Source: Rhizobium sp. CG5 (GTDB lineage Bacteria; Pseudomonadota; Alphaproteobacteria; Rhizobiales; Rhizobiaceae). Taken from it: DNA of 64,000 nucleotides. The stretch lies in contig NZ_JABAEF010000008.1 in the NCBI RefSeq assembly GCF_023701945.1, forward strand, positions 124,001 through 188,000. The letters are read 5' to 3'. The notes beneath the pieces were generated by a model. It did no database searches. It was not told the DNA's origin and saw only the letters and a list, made by a program, of their open reading frames with translations. Of the stretch, positions 1 through 8,695 are shown one piece after another (position 1 is the stretch's first letter; each line of letters begins with the position of its first letter). The position numbers and the translations under genes were made by a program.

Positions 1-95
1 GTCGCGATCTTTCGGATTCGCTCTTCACGCTTTATCTCTTTGTTTTGCAGCATGTCGTTGTCCCGAAACCGGTACCCACTTTCGGGCGACATGCT
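1..95. repeat. RIME-like palindromic intergenic repeat, copy 1 (cut by window start)
   Basis: This stretch is closely similar to positions 22578-22683, from the shared TCGCGATCTTT segment through to the palindrome. The core is an inverted repeat: GCATGTCG at 50-57 pairs with CGACATGC at 87-94, and CCCGAAA at 62-68 pairs with TTTCGGG at 80-86. The layout resembles the RIME family of rhizobial intergenic mosaic elements; that name is from memory of the family. The 5' end lies outside the window. Positions 96-281, between the repeat and the sulfite reductase operon, show nothing I can name. Confidence 0.75.
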
Positions 96-281
96 TCAGG
101 GATACGGCGGAATGTTGAACCCTTGCCGAAAGTTTCCCGATGCTTCAAGAGGCGATTTGCAAGATCAGGACACGATTGCCGAATCCTGATCGATTTTTCC
201 GTGGTCAGCATGCCCGAAAGCCGGCCATCGCACTTTGACATCCGTCAAAAGTCGCCATTTACATAGCATTATTTTAATGTT

Positions 282-788
282 TTACACAGCCGCCCGCCGG
301 CGCCAGCTATAGGCACCGATCTCGCCATCGCCGCGGGCAGCCGGCTGATAATGCTCGGCAATGCCCGTCAGGTGGCGGTCGGCCAGACGCTTCAGCGCTG
401 TGGCATTGGTCACGGCAAAACTGTCGAAGCCGGTGCGCTGCATCAGCGGGATCTGGTCGATCAGTACGTCGCCGACGGCGCGCAGTTCCCCCTGATAGCG
501 CAGCCGATCGCGCAGCAGCGAGGCCTGGCTGAAGCCGCGGCCGTCGTTGAAGGCGGGAAAGGCGACGGCCACCAGCGCCAGGCGGCCCAGATGCGGCGCC
601 AGACGCCTGACATCGTCAGCCGGCTTCAGCAGCACACCGAAATCGCCGTCATTGGTGGCGTCGGCTGCCGCCAGGAAGGCTTCGAGACCAAGCAGCGGAC
701 GCTGGCCCTCGCCGGCCTTCTGCTCGTCGGTCTCGACAATCCAGGCATCGCTGTCGGCAAAGCCGTTTTCGGTCCAGATACGGGTCAT
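282..788 (-). CDS. DUF934 family protein, last gene of the siroheme/sulfite reductase operon
   Basis: The predicted protein has 168 residues and begins MTRIWTENGF. The start at 788 is chosen because GAGGAG lies just upstream and because it follows the cysI stop by only 10 bp; a longer open frame upstream overlaps cysI and has no such support. It matches the DUF934 family as I recall it (includes the segment FPAFNDGRGFSQA), typically encoded directly after a sulfite reductase gene and described as probably involved in sulfite reduction, but with no defined activity. I see no membrane segment and no clear metal-binding motif. It is the distal gene of cysG-DUF2849-cysI-DUF934. The family call is good; the function is inferred from neighbours only. 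Confidence 0.85.
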   Translation of the reverse strand: MTRIWTENGFADSDAWIVETDEQKAGEGQRPLLGLEAFLAAADATNDGDFGVLLKPADDVRRLAPHLGRLALVAVAFPAFNDGRGFSQASLLRDRLRYQGELRAVGDVLIDQIPLMQRTGFDSFAVTNATALKRLADRHLTGIAEHYQPAARGDGEIGAYSWRRRAAV

Positions 789-798
789 TTGAGGCTCC

Positions 799-2469
799 TC
801 ACGCGGCTTCGGCCGCTTCGCCGTAAAGGGCGTCCTTGAAGGGTTGTGGACCCACCCGGCGATAGGCGGCCAGGAAGGTCTCCTTTGGATCAAGCCTGAG
901 GCCCAGATAGGTGTCGACGATGGTTTCCACCGCATCGGTCACCTTGTCCGGCTCGAAGCCGCGACCGATGATTTCACCGATCGAGGTGTTCTCGTCGCCG
1001 GAACCGCCAAGGGTGATCTGGTAGAGTTCGGCGCCCTTCTTTTCGACCCCCAAGAGGCCGATATGGCCGACATGGTGATGGCCGCAGGCATTGATGCAGC
1101 CGGAGATCTTGATCTTCAGCTCGCCGATTTCGGCCTGGCGTTCGGCCGAGCCGAAGCGCGTCGAGATTTCCTGGGCGACGGGAATCGAGCGGGCATTGGC
1201 CAGCGCGCAGTAATCCAGGCCCGGACAGACGATCATGTCGGTGATCAGCCCGGCATTGGCGGTGGCAAGGCCTGACGTCGCCAGCAGCGAATAGACCTCG
1301 TAGAGATCGGCGCGCGCCACATGCGGCAGGATCAGGTTCTGCTCATGGCTGACACGGATCTCGTCGAAGGCCAGGCGCTCGGCAATGTCGGCGACGATGT
1401 CCATCTGGCTGTCGCTGGCATCGCCCGGAATGCCGCCGATCGGCTTCAGCGAAATCGTCACCATGCCGTAGTCGGGATGCTTGTGGGCCGCGACATTCTG
1501 GTTGACCCAAGCAGCAAAGCCGGCATCGGCCTTCTTGGCACGGGCCAGATCGGCCCAGCCTTCCGGCCGATCAGTGAGTGCCGGCGGCGCAAAATAGGTC
1601 TCGATGCTGCGGATATCGCTGTCCGGCAGATTCAGCTCGCCGTGGCGCAGCGCATCGAATTCGGCCTCGATTTCGCGGGTCAGTTCCTCGACGCCGGTTT
1701 CATGCACCAGGATCTTGATGCGTGCCTTGTATTTGTTGTCGCGGCGGCCGTGCAGATTGTAGACCCGGACAATGGCGGTCACATAGGACAGCAGGTCTTC
1801 TTCCGGCAAAAAGTCGCGCACCAGCTTGGCGATCATCGGGGTACGCCCCTGCCCGCCGCCGACATAGACGGCAAAGCCGAGATTACCAGCCGCGTCCTTT
1901 TTCAGATGCAGGCCGATATCGTGGACCTGGATGGCGGCGCGGTCGCTCGGCGCGCCGGTAACCGCGATCTTGAACTTGCGCGGCAGGAAGGAAAACTCCG
2001 GATGCACCGACGACCATTGCCGCAGGATTTCGGCATAGGGGCGCGGGTCGGCCATTTCGTCGGCGGCAGCACCGGCAAAATGATCGGCCGTGACGTTGCG
2101 AATGCAATTGCCCGAGGTCTGGATGGCATGCATCTCGACGCTGGCCAGTTCATTGAGGATATCCGGCGTGTCGGAGAGTTTTGGCCAATTGTACTGGATG
2201 TTCTGGCGCGTGGTGAAATGGCCGTAGCCGCGGTCGTAGCGGCGGGCAATATGGGCCAGCATGCGCATCTGCCGGCCGTTCAGCGTGCCGTAAGGGATCG
2301 CGACGCGCAGCATATAGGCATGCAATTGCAGATAGACGCCATTCATCAGCCGCAGCGGCTTGAAGGCATCTTCGGACAGTTCGCCCGACAGCCGGCGTGC
2401 CACCTGGTCGCGAAATTGCTCAACGCGCGCAGACACGAAGGCGTGGTCGAATTCATCGTAACGGTACAT
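799..2469 (-). CDS. cysI: Sulfite reductase hemoprotein (nitrite/sulfite reductase family)
   Basis: This 556-residue protein is a siroheme and [4Fe-4S] reductase that converts sulfite to sulfide in assimilatory sulfur metabolism. The C-terminal cluster ligands are visible as C415-x5-C421 (in VCPGLDYCALANA) and C458-x3-C462 (in SGCINACGHHH), which also position the siroheme. The N-terminal half carries the substrate-side segment YGHFTTRQNIQYNW near residue 85. Two ferredoxin-like/siroheme repeats are implied by the length, which is normal for the family. There is no cysJ flavoprotein nearby, so electrons may come from ferredoxin or another donor; that is inference. It lies 8 bp after the DUF2849 gene and downstream of cysG, which makes its cofactor. 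A nitrite reductase role cannot be excluded from sequence alone. Confidence 0.92.
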   Translation of the reverse strand: MYRYDEFDHAFVSARVEQFRDQVARRLSGELSEDAFKPLRLMNGVYLQLHAYMLRVAIPYGTLNGRQMRMLAHIARRYDRGYGHFTTRQNIQYNWPKLSDTPDILNELASVEMHAIQTSGNCIRNVTADHFAGAAADEMADPRPYAEILRQWSSVHPEFSFLPRKFKIAVTGAPSDRAAIQVHDIGLHLKKDAAGNLGFAVYVGGGQGRTPMIAKLVRDFLPEEDLLSYVTAIVRVYNLHGRRDNKYKARIKILVHETGVEELTREIEAEFDALRHGELNLPDSDIRSIETYFAPPALTDRPEGWADLARAKKADAGFAAWVNQNVAAHKHPDYGMVTISLKPIGGIPGDASDSQMDIVADIAERLAFDEIRVSHEQNLILPHVARADLYEVYSLLATSGLATANAGLITDMIVCPGLDYCALANARSIPVAQEISTRFGSAERQAEIGELKIKISGCINACGHHHVGHIGLLGVEKKGAELYQITLGGSGDENTSIGEIIGRGFEPDKVTDAVETIVDTYLGLRLDPKETFLAAYRRVGPQPFKDALYGEAAEAA

Positions 2470-2477
2470 GATATTCC

Positions 2478-2792
2478 TCAGGCAGCGATAAAGTCGGGAT
2501 CGGCAAAGCCGTGTCCCTCGGCATAGGCCATGGTCGGCCCTTCGGCGCGAATCCGTTCGCGCAGCCGCAGCGGATGCAGACGGCCGTTGCGTTCCTCCAC
2601 GTCGATGACATTGACGTCGACGACGAGATTGTCGGCCAGAGCCTGCTTGCCGGTCGCCTCAAGGGCGGCCACGGCCTCGGCATGGCGCGCCACAAAGGCC
2701 TCCTGCAGCTTTTCGTTCCACTGGCCGGCAGCATCGAGCCAGACGGCGATGCCGTCGCTCAGGCGATTTGCGGTCAGGACTTTCTCTGCCAT
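2478..2792 (-). CDS. DUF2849 family small protein in the siroheme operon
   Basis: The predicted protein has 104 residues and starts MAEKVLTANRLSDG. I chose the ATG at 2792 because GAGGA lies about 7 bases upstream; an in-frame TTG six bases earlier would sit directly on that ribosome binding site. The protein is short, soluble and acidic in places, and resembles the DUF2849 family that occurs between cysG and cysI in rhizobia. No enzymatic motif is visible. The start is 2 bp after the cysG stop and the stop is 8 bp before cysI, so it is almost certainly co-transcribed and translationally coupled. A part in sulfite reduction is inferred only from this position. Confidence 0.8.
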   Translation of the reverse strand: MAEKVLTANRLSDGIAVWLDAAGQWNEKLQEAFVARHAEAVAALEATGKQALADNLVVDVNVIDVEERNGRLHPLRLRERIRAEGPTMAYAEGHGFADPDFIAA

Positions 2793-2794
2793 CT

Positions 2795-4255
2795 TCAATT
2801 CCTCAACAATACAGGCGCTTCTGACGCGACGCCATTCAACGGCTGCGAGCGGCTGAAATCGGCACCCGCCACCGCATCGCCGATAATCACCATGACCGGG
2901 CCGGTCAGTTCAACCCGGGCTTCAAGACCCGGCAATTCCTTCAACGTGCCGTGCAGCAGGCGCTTGTCCTGCCGGCCGGCATTTTCAACGATCGCAACGG
3001 TCGTATCTTCGGCAAGGCCTGCCGCCATCAGGCGTTCGGCCACCGAGGCCGCGACGGTCCGGCCCATATAGACGGCAACCGTGGCACCCGAAAGGGCAAG
3101 CCTTGCCCAATCCGGCAGAATGTCGCCGGTCAGATCGTGACCGGTGGTGAAGACCAGCGACGAGGCGACGCCGCGCAGCGTCAGCGGCAGCTCGAAATCG
3201 GCAGCCGCGGCCAGCGCCGAGGTGATGCCCGGCACGATCTCGTAGGGGATCTCGGCATCGCGCAGCGCCGCCATCTCTTCCGCCGCCCGGCCGAACACCA
3301 GCGGATCGCCCGACTTCAGGCGCACGACACGCTTTCCTTCGCGCGCCAGTTCGACCAGCAGGTCATTGATCTCGGATTGGGACTTCGAATGGCAGCCCTT
3401 GCGCTTGCCGACCGGAATGCGGGTCGCATCGCGGCGGCCCATGTCGATGACGGCCTGCGGCACCAGCGCATCATGGACGATGACATCGGCTTCCATCAGC
3501 AGGCGGTGGGCGCGAAGGGTCAGCAGGTCTTCAGCACCCGGTCCGGCGCCAACCAGGAAGACCCGACCCACCGACCGGCGGGTGCCGGCCAGCATCAGCA
3601 GGGTTGCGCCCCGCCGGGCTTCGGCCATGTCGCCCTTTTCCACGGCATCGGCAATGTCGCCCTTGAAGAACGAGCGCCAGAACAGACGGCGGCTGACACC
3701 GCGCGGAATGAGGCGATCGACGGCGGAGCGATAGTCCTCGGCCAGCCTGCCCAGCCGACCGAGCGAGCGCGGCAGGCGACGATCGATCTCGGCGCGGATC
3801 ATCTGCGCCAGAACAGGGCCGACGCCCTCGCTACCAATCGCAATGGCGATCGGGGCGCGATTGACCAGCGCCGGCGTATAGAAATCGCAATAGTCCGGCT
3901 GGTCGACGGCATTGGCCGGAATGCGTTCGGCGCGGGCCGCCTGAACGATGGTGCGGTCCCTCTCCGCCTCGCCGGTTGCGGCAAACACCAGCGTGGCACC
4001 CCTGACCAGATCAGGGACAAAATCGCGGCGATCGATCTCAATGGCGTGGCGCGCCAGCAAGGCCGCGTAGGAGGCCATCGGATTTTGCGTGAAGGCAACG
4101 ATGCGCGCCGAGGTATTGCGCAGCAACCGAACCTTGGCATAGGCCTCATCGCCATCGCCGAATACGGCCACCACCTGCCCGGCCACCCGGAAGAAAGCCG
4201 GGAAATGGCTGAGCAAGGCAGGATCATGGGCTGTGGATGGCGATCTGGCTATCAT
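2795..4255 (-). CDS. cysG: Siroheme synthase, trifunctional CysG
   Basis: The 486-residue protein joins two modules. Residues about 1-200 form the precorrin-2 dehydrogenase/sirohydrochlorin ferrochelatase, with a nucleotide-binding segment VVAVFGDGDEAYAKV near residue 30. Residues about 215-470 form the S-adenosylmethionine uroporphyrinogen-III methyltransferase, with VFLVGAGPGAEDLLTLRA and the SGDPLVFGRAAEE loop. Together they make siroheme from uroporphyrinogen III, the prosthetic group of the CysI protein encoded downstream. The length is slightly above that of the enterobacterial enzyme. The ribosome binding site of the ATG at 4255 is weak, so a slightly different start is possible. It is the promoter-proximal gene of the four-gene operon. 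Confidence 0.93.
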   Translation of the reverse strand: MIARSPSTAHDPALLSHFPAFFRVAGQVVAVFGDGDEAYAKVRLLRNTSARIVAFTQNPMASYAALLARHAIEIDRRDFVPDLVRGATLVFAATGEAERDRTIVQAARAERIPANAVDQPDYCDFYTPALVNRAPIAIAIGSEGVGPVLAQMIRAEIDRRLPRSLGRLGRLAEDYRSAVDRLIPRGVSRRLFWRSFFKGDIADAVEKGDMAEARRGATLLMLAGTRRSVGRVFLVGAGPGAEDLLTLRAHRLLMEADVIVHDALVPQAVIDMGRRDATRIPVGKRKGCHSKSQSEINDLLVELAREGKRVVRLKSGDPLVFGRAAEEMAALRDAEIPYEIVPGITSALAAAADFELPLTLRGVASSLVFTTGHDLTGDILPDWARLALSGATVAVYMGRTVAASVAERLMAAGLAEDTTVAIVENAGRQDKRLLHGTLKELPGLEARVELTGPVMVIIGDAVAGADFSRSQPLNGVASEAPVLLRN

Positions 4256-4600
4256 GGCGCCAGTATTACGTCTGAAAAGTCAAAAATGAAGGAACAAAAA
4301 TGCGCATTGGGCGAGAAGACCAAATTTCTTTGCTCCCCTGCCCGCCGTTTGGAGCATAAGGCGCGCTGGCCGGTTCGGCAGCAGCTCCTAAAGGCTGGAC
4401 CGACGGACGGAACTGCGGGCAGCACTGGCTAAACGAGCGTCAAGATAGTCTATTCCGGCGCGCGCACGCTTGAGGACCGAGCCTTGGTGATGGCCCGGCT
4501 GCGCTCGATCCCCTGACGAAATAGGCGGGTACGTCGCGGCCGGAGATTTACAGGCCAACCGACGGTCGGTAGTGTGCAGCCGACCCCAATAGCCGCGAGC
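4256..4600. other. Intergenic region between divergent cysG and nucleoside deaminase genes
   Basis: This stretch of 345 bases lies between two divergent genes, so it should carry both promoters. The part next to cysG (4256-4310) is AT-richer and is the likely cysG operon promoter, but I cannot pick a convincing -35/-10 pair. A short open frame of 48 codons from 4287 has no ribosome binding site and no recognisable product. I see no convincing riboswitch, tRNA or terminator. Confidence 0.5.
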
Positions 4601-5197
4601 ATGTCCTTGTCCGATTCCACCGCCCTGACCGCCCGTCTGCTCGATGTTATCGAGCACGACATCCTGCCGCTGACCGCCCAGGGCGTCGCCGCCGGCAACA
4701 AGGTTTTCGGCGCGGCGATTCTGCGGAAATCCGATCTGTCGCTGGTGCTGGCGGAAACCAATAACGAGCTGGAAAACCCGCTCTGGCACGGCGAAGTGCA
4801 TACGCTGAAACGCTTCTACGAACTGGGCGAGCGGCCGGACACCAAGGAACTGATCTTCCTGTCGACCCATGAACCGTGCACCATGTGCATGTCGGCGATC
4901 GCCTGGGCGGGCTTTGACAATTTCTATTATTTCTTCAGCCATGAAGACAGCCGCGACGCCTTTGCCATCCCCCATGATCTGAAGATCCTGAAAGAGGTTT
5001 TTGGTCTGGAGCCCGGCGGCTATCGCAAGCAGAATGCCTTCTGGCATTGCCATGCCATCGGCGATCTGGTCGCCGTCGAGGACACACCGCGACGCGAAAC
5101 CCTCACAGAACAGTCGCGGCGCATCAAACAGACCTATGCCGGGCTTTCGGATCGCTATCAGTCGAGCAAGACCGACAACGCCATTCCCCTGAATTGA
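4601..5197 (+). CDS. Nucleoside/cytidine deaminase-like zinc protein
   Basis: The predicted protein has 198 residues when started at the ATG at 4601; an in-frame GTG at 4574 would add nine residues, and neither start has a strong ribosome binding site. The cytidine deaminase zinc signature is present: HGEVH (H-x-E, about residue 59) and PCTMC (about residue 92), supplying the zinc ligands and the catalytic glutamate. The family includes guanine, cytosine and tRNA adenosine deaminases, and the substrate cannot be assigned from these motifs. The protein is longer than TadA and has an extended C-terminal half. mazG follows 47 bp downstream on the same strand; both may act on nucleotides, which is only suggestive. 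Confidence 0.8.
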   Translation: MSLSDSTALTARLLDVIEHDILPLTAQGVAAGNKVFGAAILRKSDLSLVLAETNNELENPLWHGEVHTLKRFYELGERPDTKELIFLSTHEPCTMCMSAIAWAGFDNFYYFFSHEDSRDAFAIPHDLKILKEVFGLEPGGYRKQNAFWHCHAIGDLVAVEDTPRRETLTEQSRRIKQTYAGLSDRYQSSKTDNAIPLN

Positions 5198-5244
5198 ACA
5201 CCCTGAACGATCGGCCGGGCCGCGGGGCATTGGAGCAGAAGACG

Positions 5245-6093
5245 ATGGATGCATCGAAGGATATTGCGCGGCTGATCGAGATCATGGCGGCGCTGCGCCA
5301 GCCCGAGACCGGCTGCCCCTGGGACCTGGTCCAGACATTCGAGACGATCAAGCCCTACACGATCGAGGAAGCCTATGAGGTGGCCGATGCGATCGAGCGC
5401 AACGACCCCGACGATCTCTGCGACGAATTGGGTGACCTCTTACTGCAGGTGGTGTTCCATGCCAGGATCGCCGAGGAAGCCGGGCTGTTTTCGTTCGGCG
5501 ACGTGGTCGAGGCGATCACGAAAAAGATGATCCGCCGTCATCCGCATGTGTTTGCCCGCTCCGACGCCGATACGCCGCAGGCGGTCAAGCTGCAGTGGGA
5601 CGAGATCAAGCGAGAGGAAAAGGCCGAGCGGGCCGCCCGCCATGCGGCGCGGACGGTTGAGACCGGCAGGCCGGCCGAGGATTTCACCTCAGGTCACCTG
5701 GGCTCCGTGCAGCGCAGCTTTCCGGCACTGACCGAGGCTCTGAAATTGCAGGAACGGGCCGCCAAGGTCGGCTTCGACTGGTCGGAAGCAGCGCCGATCC
5801 TCGACAAGATCGAAGAGGAAATCGGCGAGCTGCGCGAGGCGCTGACGCAAGGCCGTCCGGACAAGGTCAAGGACGAGTTGGGCGACCTGATCTTCGCGCT
5901 GGTCAATATCGGCCGGCATGTGGATGCAGAACCGGAACAGGCGCTGCGCGGCACCAACACGAAATTCCGCAGGAGATTCCGCTTTATAGAGGAAAATCTT
6001 CAAGCGTCAGGTGAGACGCTGGAAGAGGCAAGCCTGGAGCGCATGGAGGAATTGTGGCAGGCGGCGAAGGGAATTGAACGGGCGCTAGAGTGA
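5245..6093 (+). CDS. mazG: Nucleoside triphosphate pyrophosphohydrolase MazG
   Basis: This 282-residue protein belongs to the all-alpha NTP pyrophosphohydrolases that hydrolyse noncanonical or excess (d)NTPs to the monophosphate. Two MazG repeats are visible, each with metal-binding acidic helices: EEAYEVADAI and DELGDLLLQV in the first half, and EEIGELREAL and DELGDLIFALV in the second. The start at 5245 is chosen because GGAG lies upstream and the protein then begins MDASKDIARLIEIM, as expected; the same frame is open further upstream but overlaps the deaminase gene. The stop lies 18 bp from the 3' end of the converging HEPN gene. In related rhizobia mazG lies near hflX (from memory); here the HEPN gene separates the two. 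Confidence 0.93.
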   Translation: MDASKDIARLIEIMAALRQPETGCPWDLVQTFETIKPYTIEEAYEVADAIERNDPDDLCDELGDLLLQVVFHARIAEEAGLFSFGDVVEAITKKMIRRHPHVFARSDADTPQAVKLQWDEIKREEKAERAARHAARTVETGRPAEDFTSGHLGSVQRSFPALTEALKLQERAAKVGFDWSEAAPILDKIEEEIGELREALTQGRPDKVKDELGDLIFALVNIGRHVDAEPEQALRGTNTKFRRRFRFIEENLQASGETLEEASLERMEELWQAAKGIERALE

Positions 6094-6111
6094 AGAAGTC
6101 CCAATTATCCG

Positions 6112-7065
6112 CTAGATTATTTCTTTTGCAAGATTCTCCAGATATTTAAGCCGCTGCCGGAGAAGGTGGGCTTTCAGAGATGGTCGAACGTCAAAATACT
6201 GCCAGCCAGCAAGATCGAGCGTGGCAATAAATTCGAGTTCAGCAATCAGTCCAGCATTGCTTTTCGCGAGCAATGCTGTCCATCTGTCAATTGTCAGGCC
6301 TTCCGCGCAATTCCCCTCCGCGATGGCATCACTAATCGCCGCTTCCATTGTCCTTATCTTCGTCATCAGCGTGCCCACCTCATCAACTGGGTAGCCTGCG
6401 GAATCTAACTGATTTGGAAAACCCTCCGAAGCGAAAGCAGTGATCTGAGCTTCAACGCCCCTGATCAATGAAAGAACAATATTTCCTTGCTCTAGAACTT
6501 CCTTAAACGTCGAAAAATCTCTGACGTTTGGGTGCCCTATAGCCTGAATTCCAATTTCATGAACCAATGTGTTTCTGCTCACATAAAGGTCTTCGATGAC
6601 CTGAGCATCGGTTCCTAGCAGATTCTTGATTTCACCCTTTGCGCCCAGCGCGGTTAATACTCTATCTATAGTCGAGATATATGATTCATAAGTCGATACG
6701 CTTGAACCACTGGCGATAAGATGGGGTATTTCCAAGCCTTCTGAAATCATTAGTGCGAGTTTCGCATCAGAAAAACCCTGTTTTACATCATTCGCCGAAA
6801 TCTGCTTCGGATCGAAAACAAACAGATCGTAGAGCCTAGACTTTGCATGCCACTCCAAACAAGTGACAAATCCCACTTGATAATATGAAACGAACTCAAA
6901 TGTTTTATGGCTTTGCTGCGGGGTAAGGAGCCCAGAAACCTCCTTTGCATCATCGATAAGCGCCTCTAGTCTATAAATTGCCGAGGCGGCATTAAAAGTA
7001 GAGACCTGAGACACGATATGGCGCTTCGCAAAGTCGATCTGGGGAGACACTAGTGTTCTTTTCAT
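6112..7065 (-). CDS. Putative HEPN-domain protein, function unknown, likely acquired
   Basis: The predicted protein has 317 residues when started at MKRTLVSPQI (ATG at 7065); an in-frame GTG at 7077 adds four residues, and neither has a clear ribosome binding site. I see the motif SRNTLVHE, in which R164-N165-x3-H169 fits the R-(N/H/D)-x3/4-H signature of HEPN ribonucleases. An earlier segment with LEWHAKSRLYDLF resembles the helix that precedes it in RiboL-PSP/MAE-type HEPN proteins. The C-terminal third (MTKIRTMEAAI to the end) is helical and charged. Base composition differs sharply from the neighbours: three sampled 60-base lines gave 48, 42 and 38 percent G+C, against about 60 percent or more around it. 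It sits alone between the convergent 3' ends of mazG and hflX, a tolerant insertion site. A defence or toxin role is inference. Confidence 0.6.
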   Translation of the reverse strand: MKRTLVSPQIDFAKRHIVSQVSTFNAASAIYRLEALIDDAKEVSGLLTPQQSHKTFEFVSYYQVGFVTCLEWHAKSRLYDLFVFDPKQISANDVKQGFSDAKLALMISEGLEIPHLIASGSSVSTYESYISTIDRVLTALGAKGEIKNLLGTDAQVIEDLYVSRNTLVHEIGIQAIGHPNVRDFSTFKEVLEQGNIVLSLIRGVEAQITAFASEGFPNQLDSAGYPVDEVGTLMTKIRTMEAAISDAIAEGNCAEGLTIDRWTALLAKSNAGLIAELEFIATLDLAGWQYFDVRPSLKAHLLRQRLKYLENLAKEII

Positions 7066-7280
7066 TTCAAAATACACCAGCGGTGACTATTTAAAAAATC
7101 CCAAGAACATACATTGCGGAAAAGCAGGCACCAGTCAAACAAGCCAGCCTTCCCAATGCCAGGTTGACGCTCACAGCTTGGTAGTGGCGCACCCCTCCCA
7201 GCCCAAGCTAACTCTGAGTGAGATCGTCCAAACTCGCCAAAAGAGGCAGCAAAACTCTGGCTGCGTAGTTGTATGCCACC

Positions 7281-8621
7281 TTAGTTTTCCCAGTCTTCCC
7301 TCGCGGGCTTCTGCCCCGTACCGAGCTTGCGCTCCAGCTCGTCCGCCTGGCGGGCGGTCAGGCGCAGGTCGAGGCTGACGGAGCCGTCTTCGTGGTCTTC
7401 GCGGCCGTCGACCACGGCATTTTCATAGGCCCAGGAAATCAGCGCCTGCTTGTCGGCGGGAATGGAGATCGTGGCTACCGTCAGCACGCCGGACAGGCGC
7501 TGCGAGATCACGTCGAGCAGGGTGTCGACGCCCTCGCCGCTGACAGCAGAGACTGGAATGACGTTGTCGCGGGTGGCCGCCTTCTGCAGCAGCGCATCGT
7601 GCATCTCCGGATCGAGCCGGTCGATCTTGTTCCAGACCTCGATGATCCGCTCGCCGGCTTCCTTGTCGTCGATGCCGAGATCGCCGAGGATGCGCATGAC
7701 GTCGCCGGCTTGGGCTGCATTGTCCGGATCGGCCATATCGCGCACATGCAGCACCAGATCGGCTTCCAGCACCTCTTCCAGGGTGGCGCGGAAGGCGGCA
7801 ACCAGATGGGTCGGCAGATCGGAGATGAAGCCGACGGTGTCCGACATGATGACGGTGCGACCGTGCGGCAGCTTCATGCGGCGCAGCGTCGGGTCGAGCG
7901 TGGCAAACAGCATGTCCTCGGCTAGCACCCCGGCTCCGGTGATGCGGTTGAACAGCGTCGACTTGCCGGCATTGGTATAGCCGACCAGGGCCACGATCGG
8001 ATGCGGCACCTTGCGGCGCTTGGCGCGGTGCAGCTGCCGTGTGCGCACCACCTGCTCAAGCTCCTTTTCGAGCTTGATGATCTTGTCCTGCAGCATGCGC
8101 CGGTCGGCCTCGATCTGGGTTTCACCGGGACCACCCATGAAACCGGCACCACCGCGCTGGCGTTCAAGGTGGGTCCAGCTGCGGACCAGACGGCCCTTCT
8201 GGTAGTTGAGATGGGCCAGATCGACCTGCAGCGTGCCCTCCTTGGTGGAGGCGCGGCGGCCAAAAATTTCCAGAATGAGGCCGGTGCGGTCGATGACCTT
8301 GGCGTTCCATTCCTTTTCCAGATTGCGCTGCTGCACCGGCGTCAGGGGATGATCGACGATGATCAGGCCGGCATCATGCTCGTCGAGCAGCGCCTTGATC
8401 TCGGCAATCTTGCCGCTGCCGAGCAGCGTGCCGGGACGCGGCTGGCTGACCGGCACGACGAGGCCCTGCACCACGACCAGGTCGATGGCACGGGCAAGGC
8501 CCATGGCCTCCTCTAACCGTGCCTCGCTGGAGCGGGTCGGGGCCGGCGGCGCATCGGACGCACTACCCTGGGCGGCGGATCGCGATTGTTTCAAAACCGG
8601 CACGATGACCACGGCGCGCAT
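7281..8621 (-). CDS. hflX: Ribosome-associated GTPase HflX
   Basis: From the ATG at 8621 the protein has 446 residues. The N-terminal HflX domain carries the family signature GPGETQIEADRR near residue 165. The G domain follows, with Walker A GYTNAGKST, DTVGFISDLPT (switch II/G3) and NKIDRLD (G4). HflX binds the 50S subunit and splits or rescues stalled ribosomes, especially after heat stress. The start is uncertain: no Shine-Dalgarno sequence precedes the ATG, and the same frame stays open for 32 codons upstream into the hfq end without ATG, GTG or TTG. It follows hfq at the end of the ntr-trkA-hfq block, the usual alphaproteobacterial order. Confidence 0.93.
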   Translation of the reverse strand: MRAVVIVPVLKQSRSAAQGSASDAPPAPTRSSEARLEEAMGLARAIDLVVVQGLVVPVSQPRPGTLLGSGKIAEIKALLDEHDAGLIIVDHPLTPVQQRNLEKEWNAKVIDRTGLILEIFGRRASTKEGTLQVDLAHLNYQKGRLVRSWTHLERQRGGAGFMGGPGETQIEADRRMLQDKIIKLEKELEQVVRTRQLHRAKRRKVPHPIVALVGYTNAGKSTLFNRITGAGVLAEDMLFATLDPTLRRMKLPHGRTVIMSDTVGFISDLPTHLVAAFRATLEEVLEADLVLHVRDMADPDNAAQAGDVMRILGDLGIDDKEAGERIIEVWNKIDRLDPEMHDALLQKAATRDNVIPVSAVSGEGVDTLLDVISQRLSGVLTVATISIPADKQALISWAYENAVVDGREDHEDGSVSLDLRLTARQADELERKLGTGQKPAREDWEN

Positions 8622-8695
8622 GTCGTCGCGGTGCTTTTCGAGCTCCGGAATAATCGAATCGCTAGTTGTGTCTCTGGTGATCTTTTTAATTCCCG

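Noticed and set aside
45..266. Small open frames on both strands at the window start
   Set aside because: They run through the palindromic repeat, lack ribosome binding sites and have no recognisable product.
4287..4432. A 48-codon frame upstream of the deaminase gene
   Set aside because: No ribosome binding site, no conserved feature and it lies in the cysG promoter region.
7066..7280. Possible tRNA or attachment site next to the HEPN gene
   Set aside because: I could not fold a tRNA cloverleaf or find direct repeats flanking 6094-7280, so an integration mechanism is not supported.
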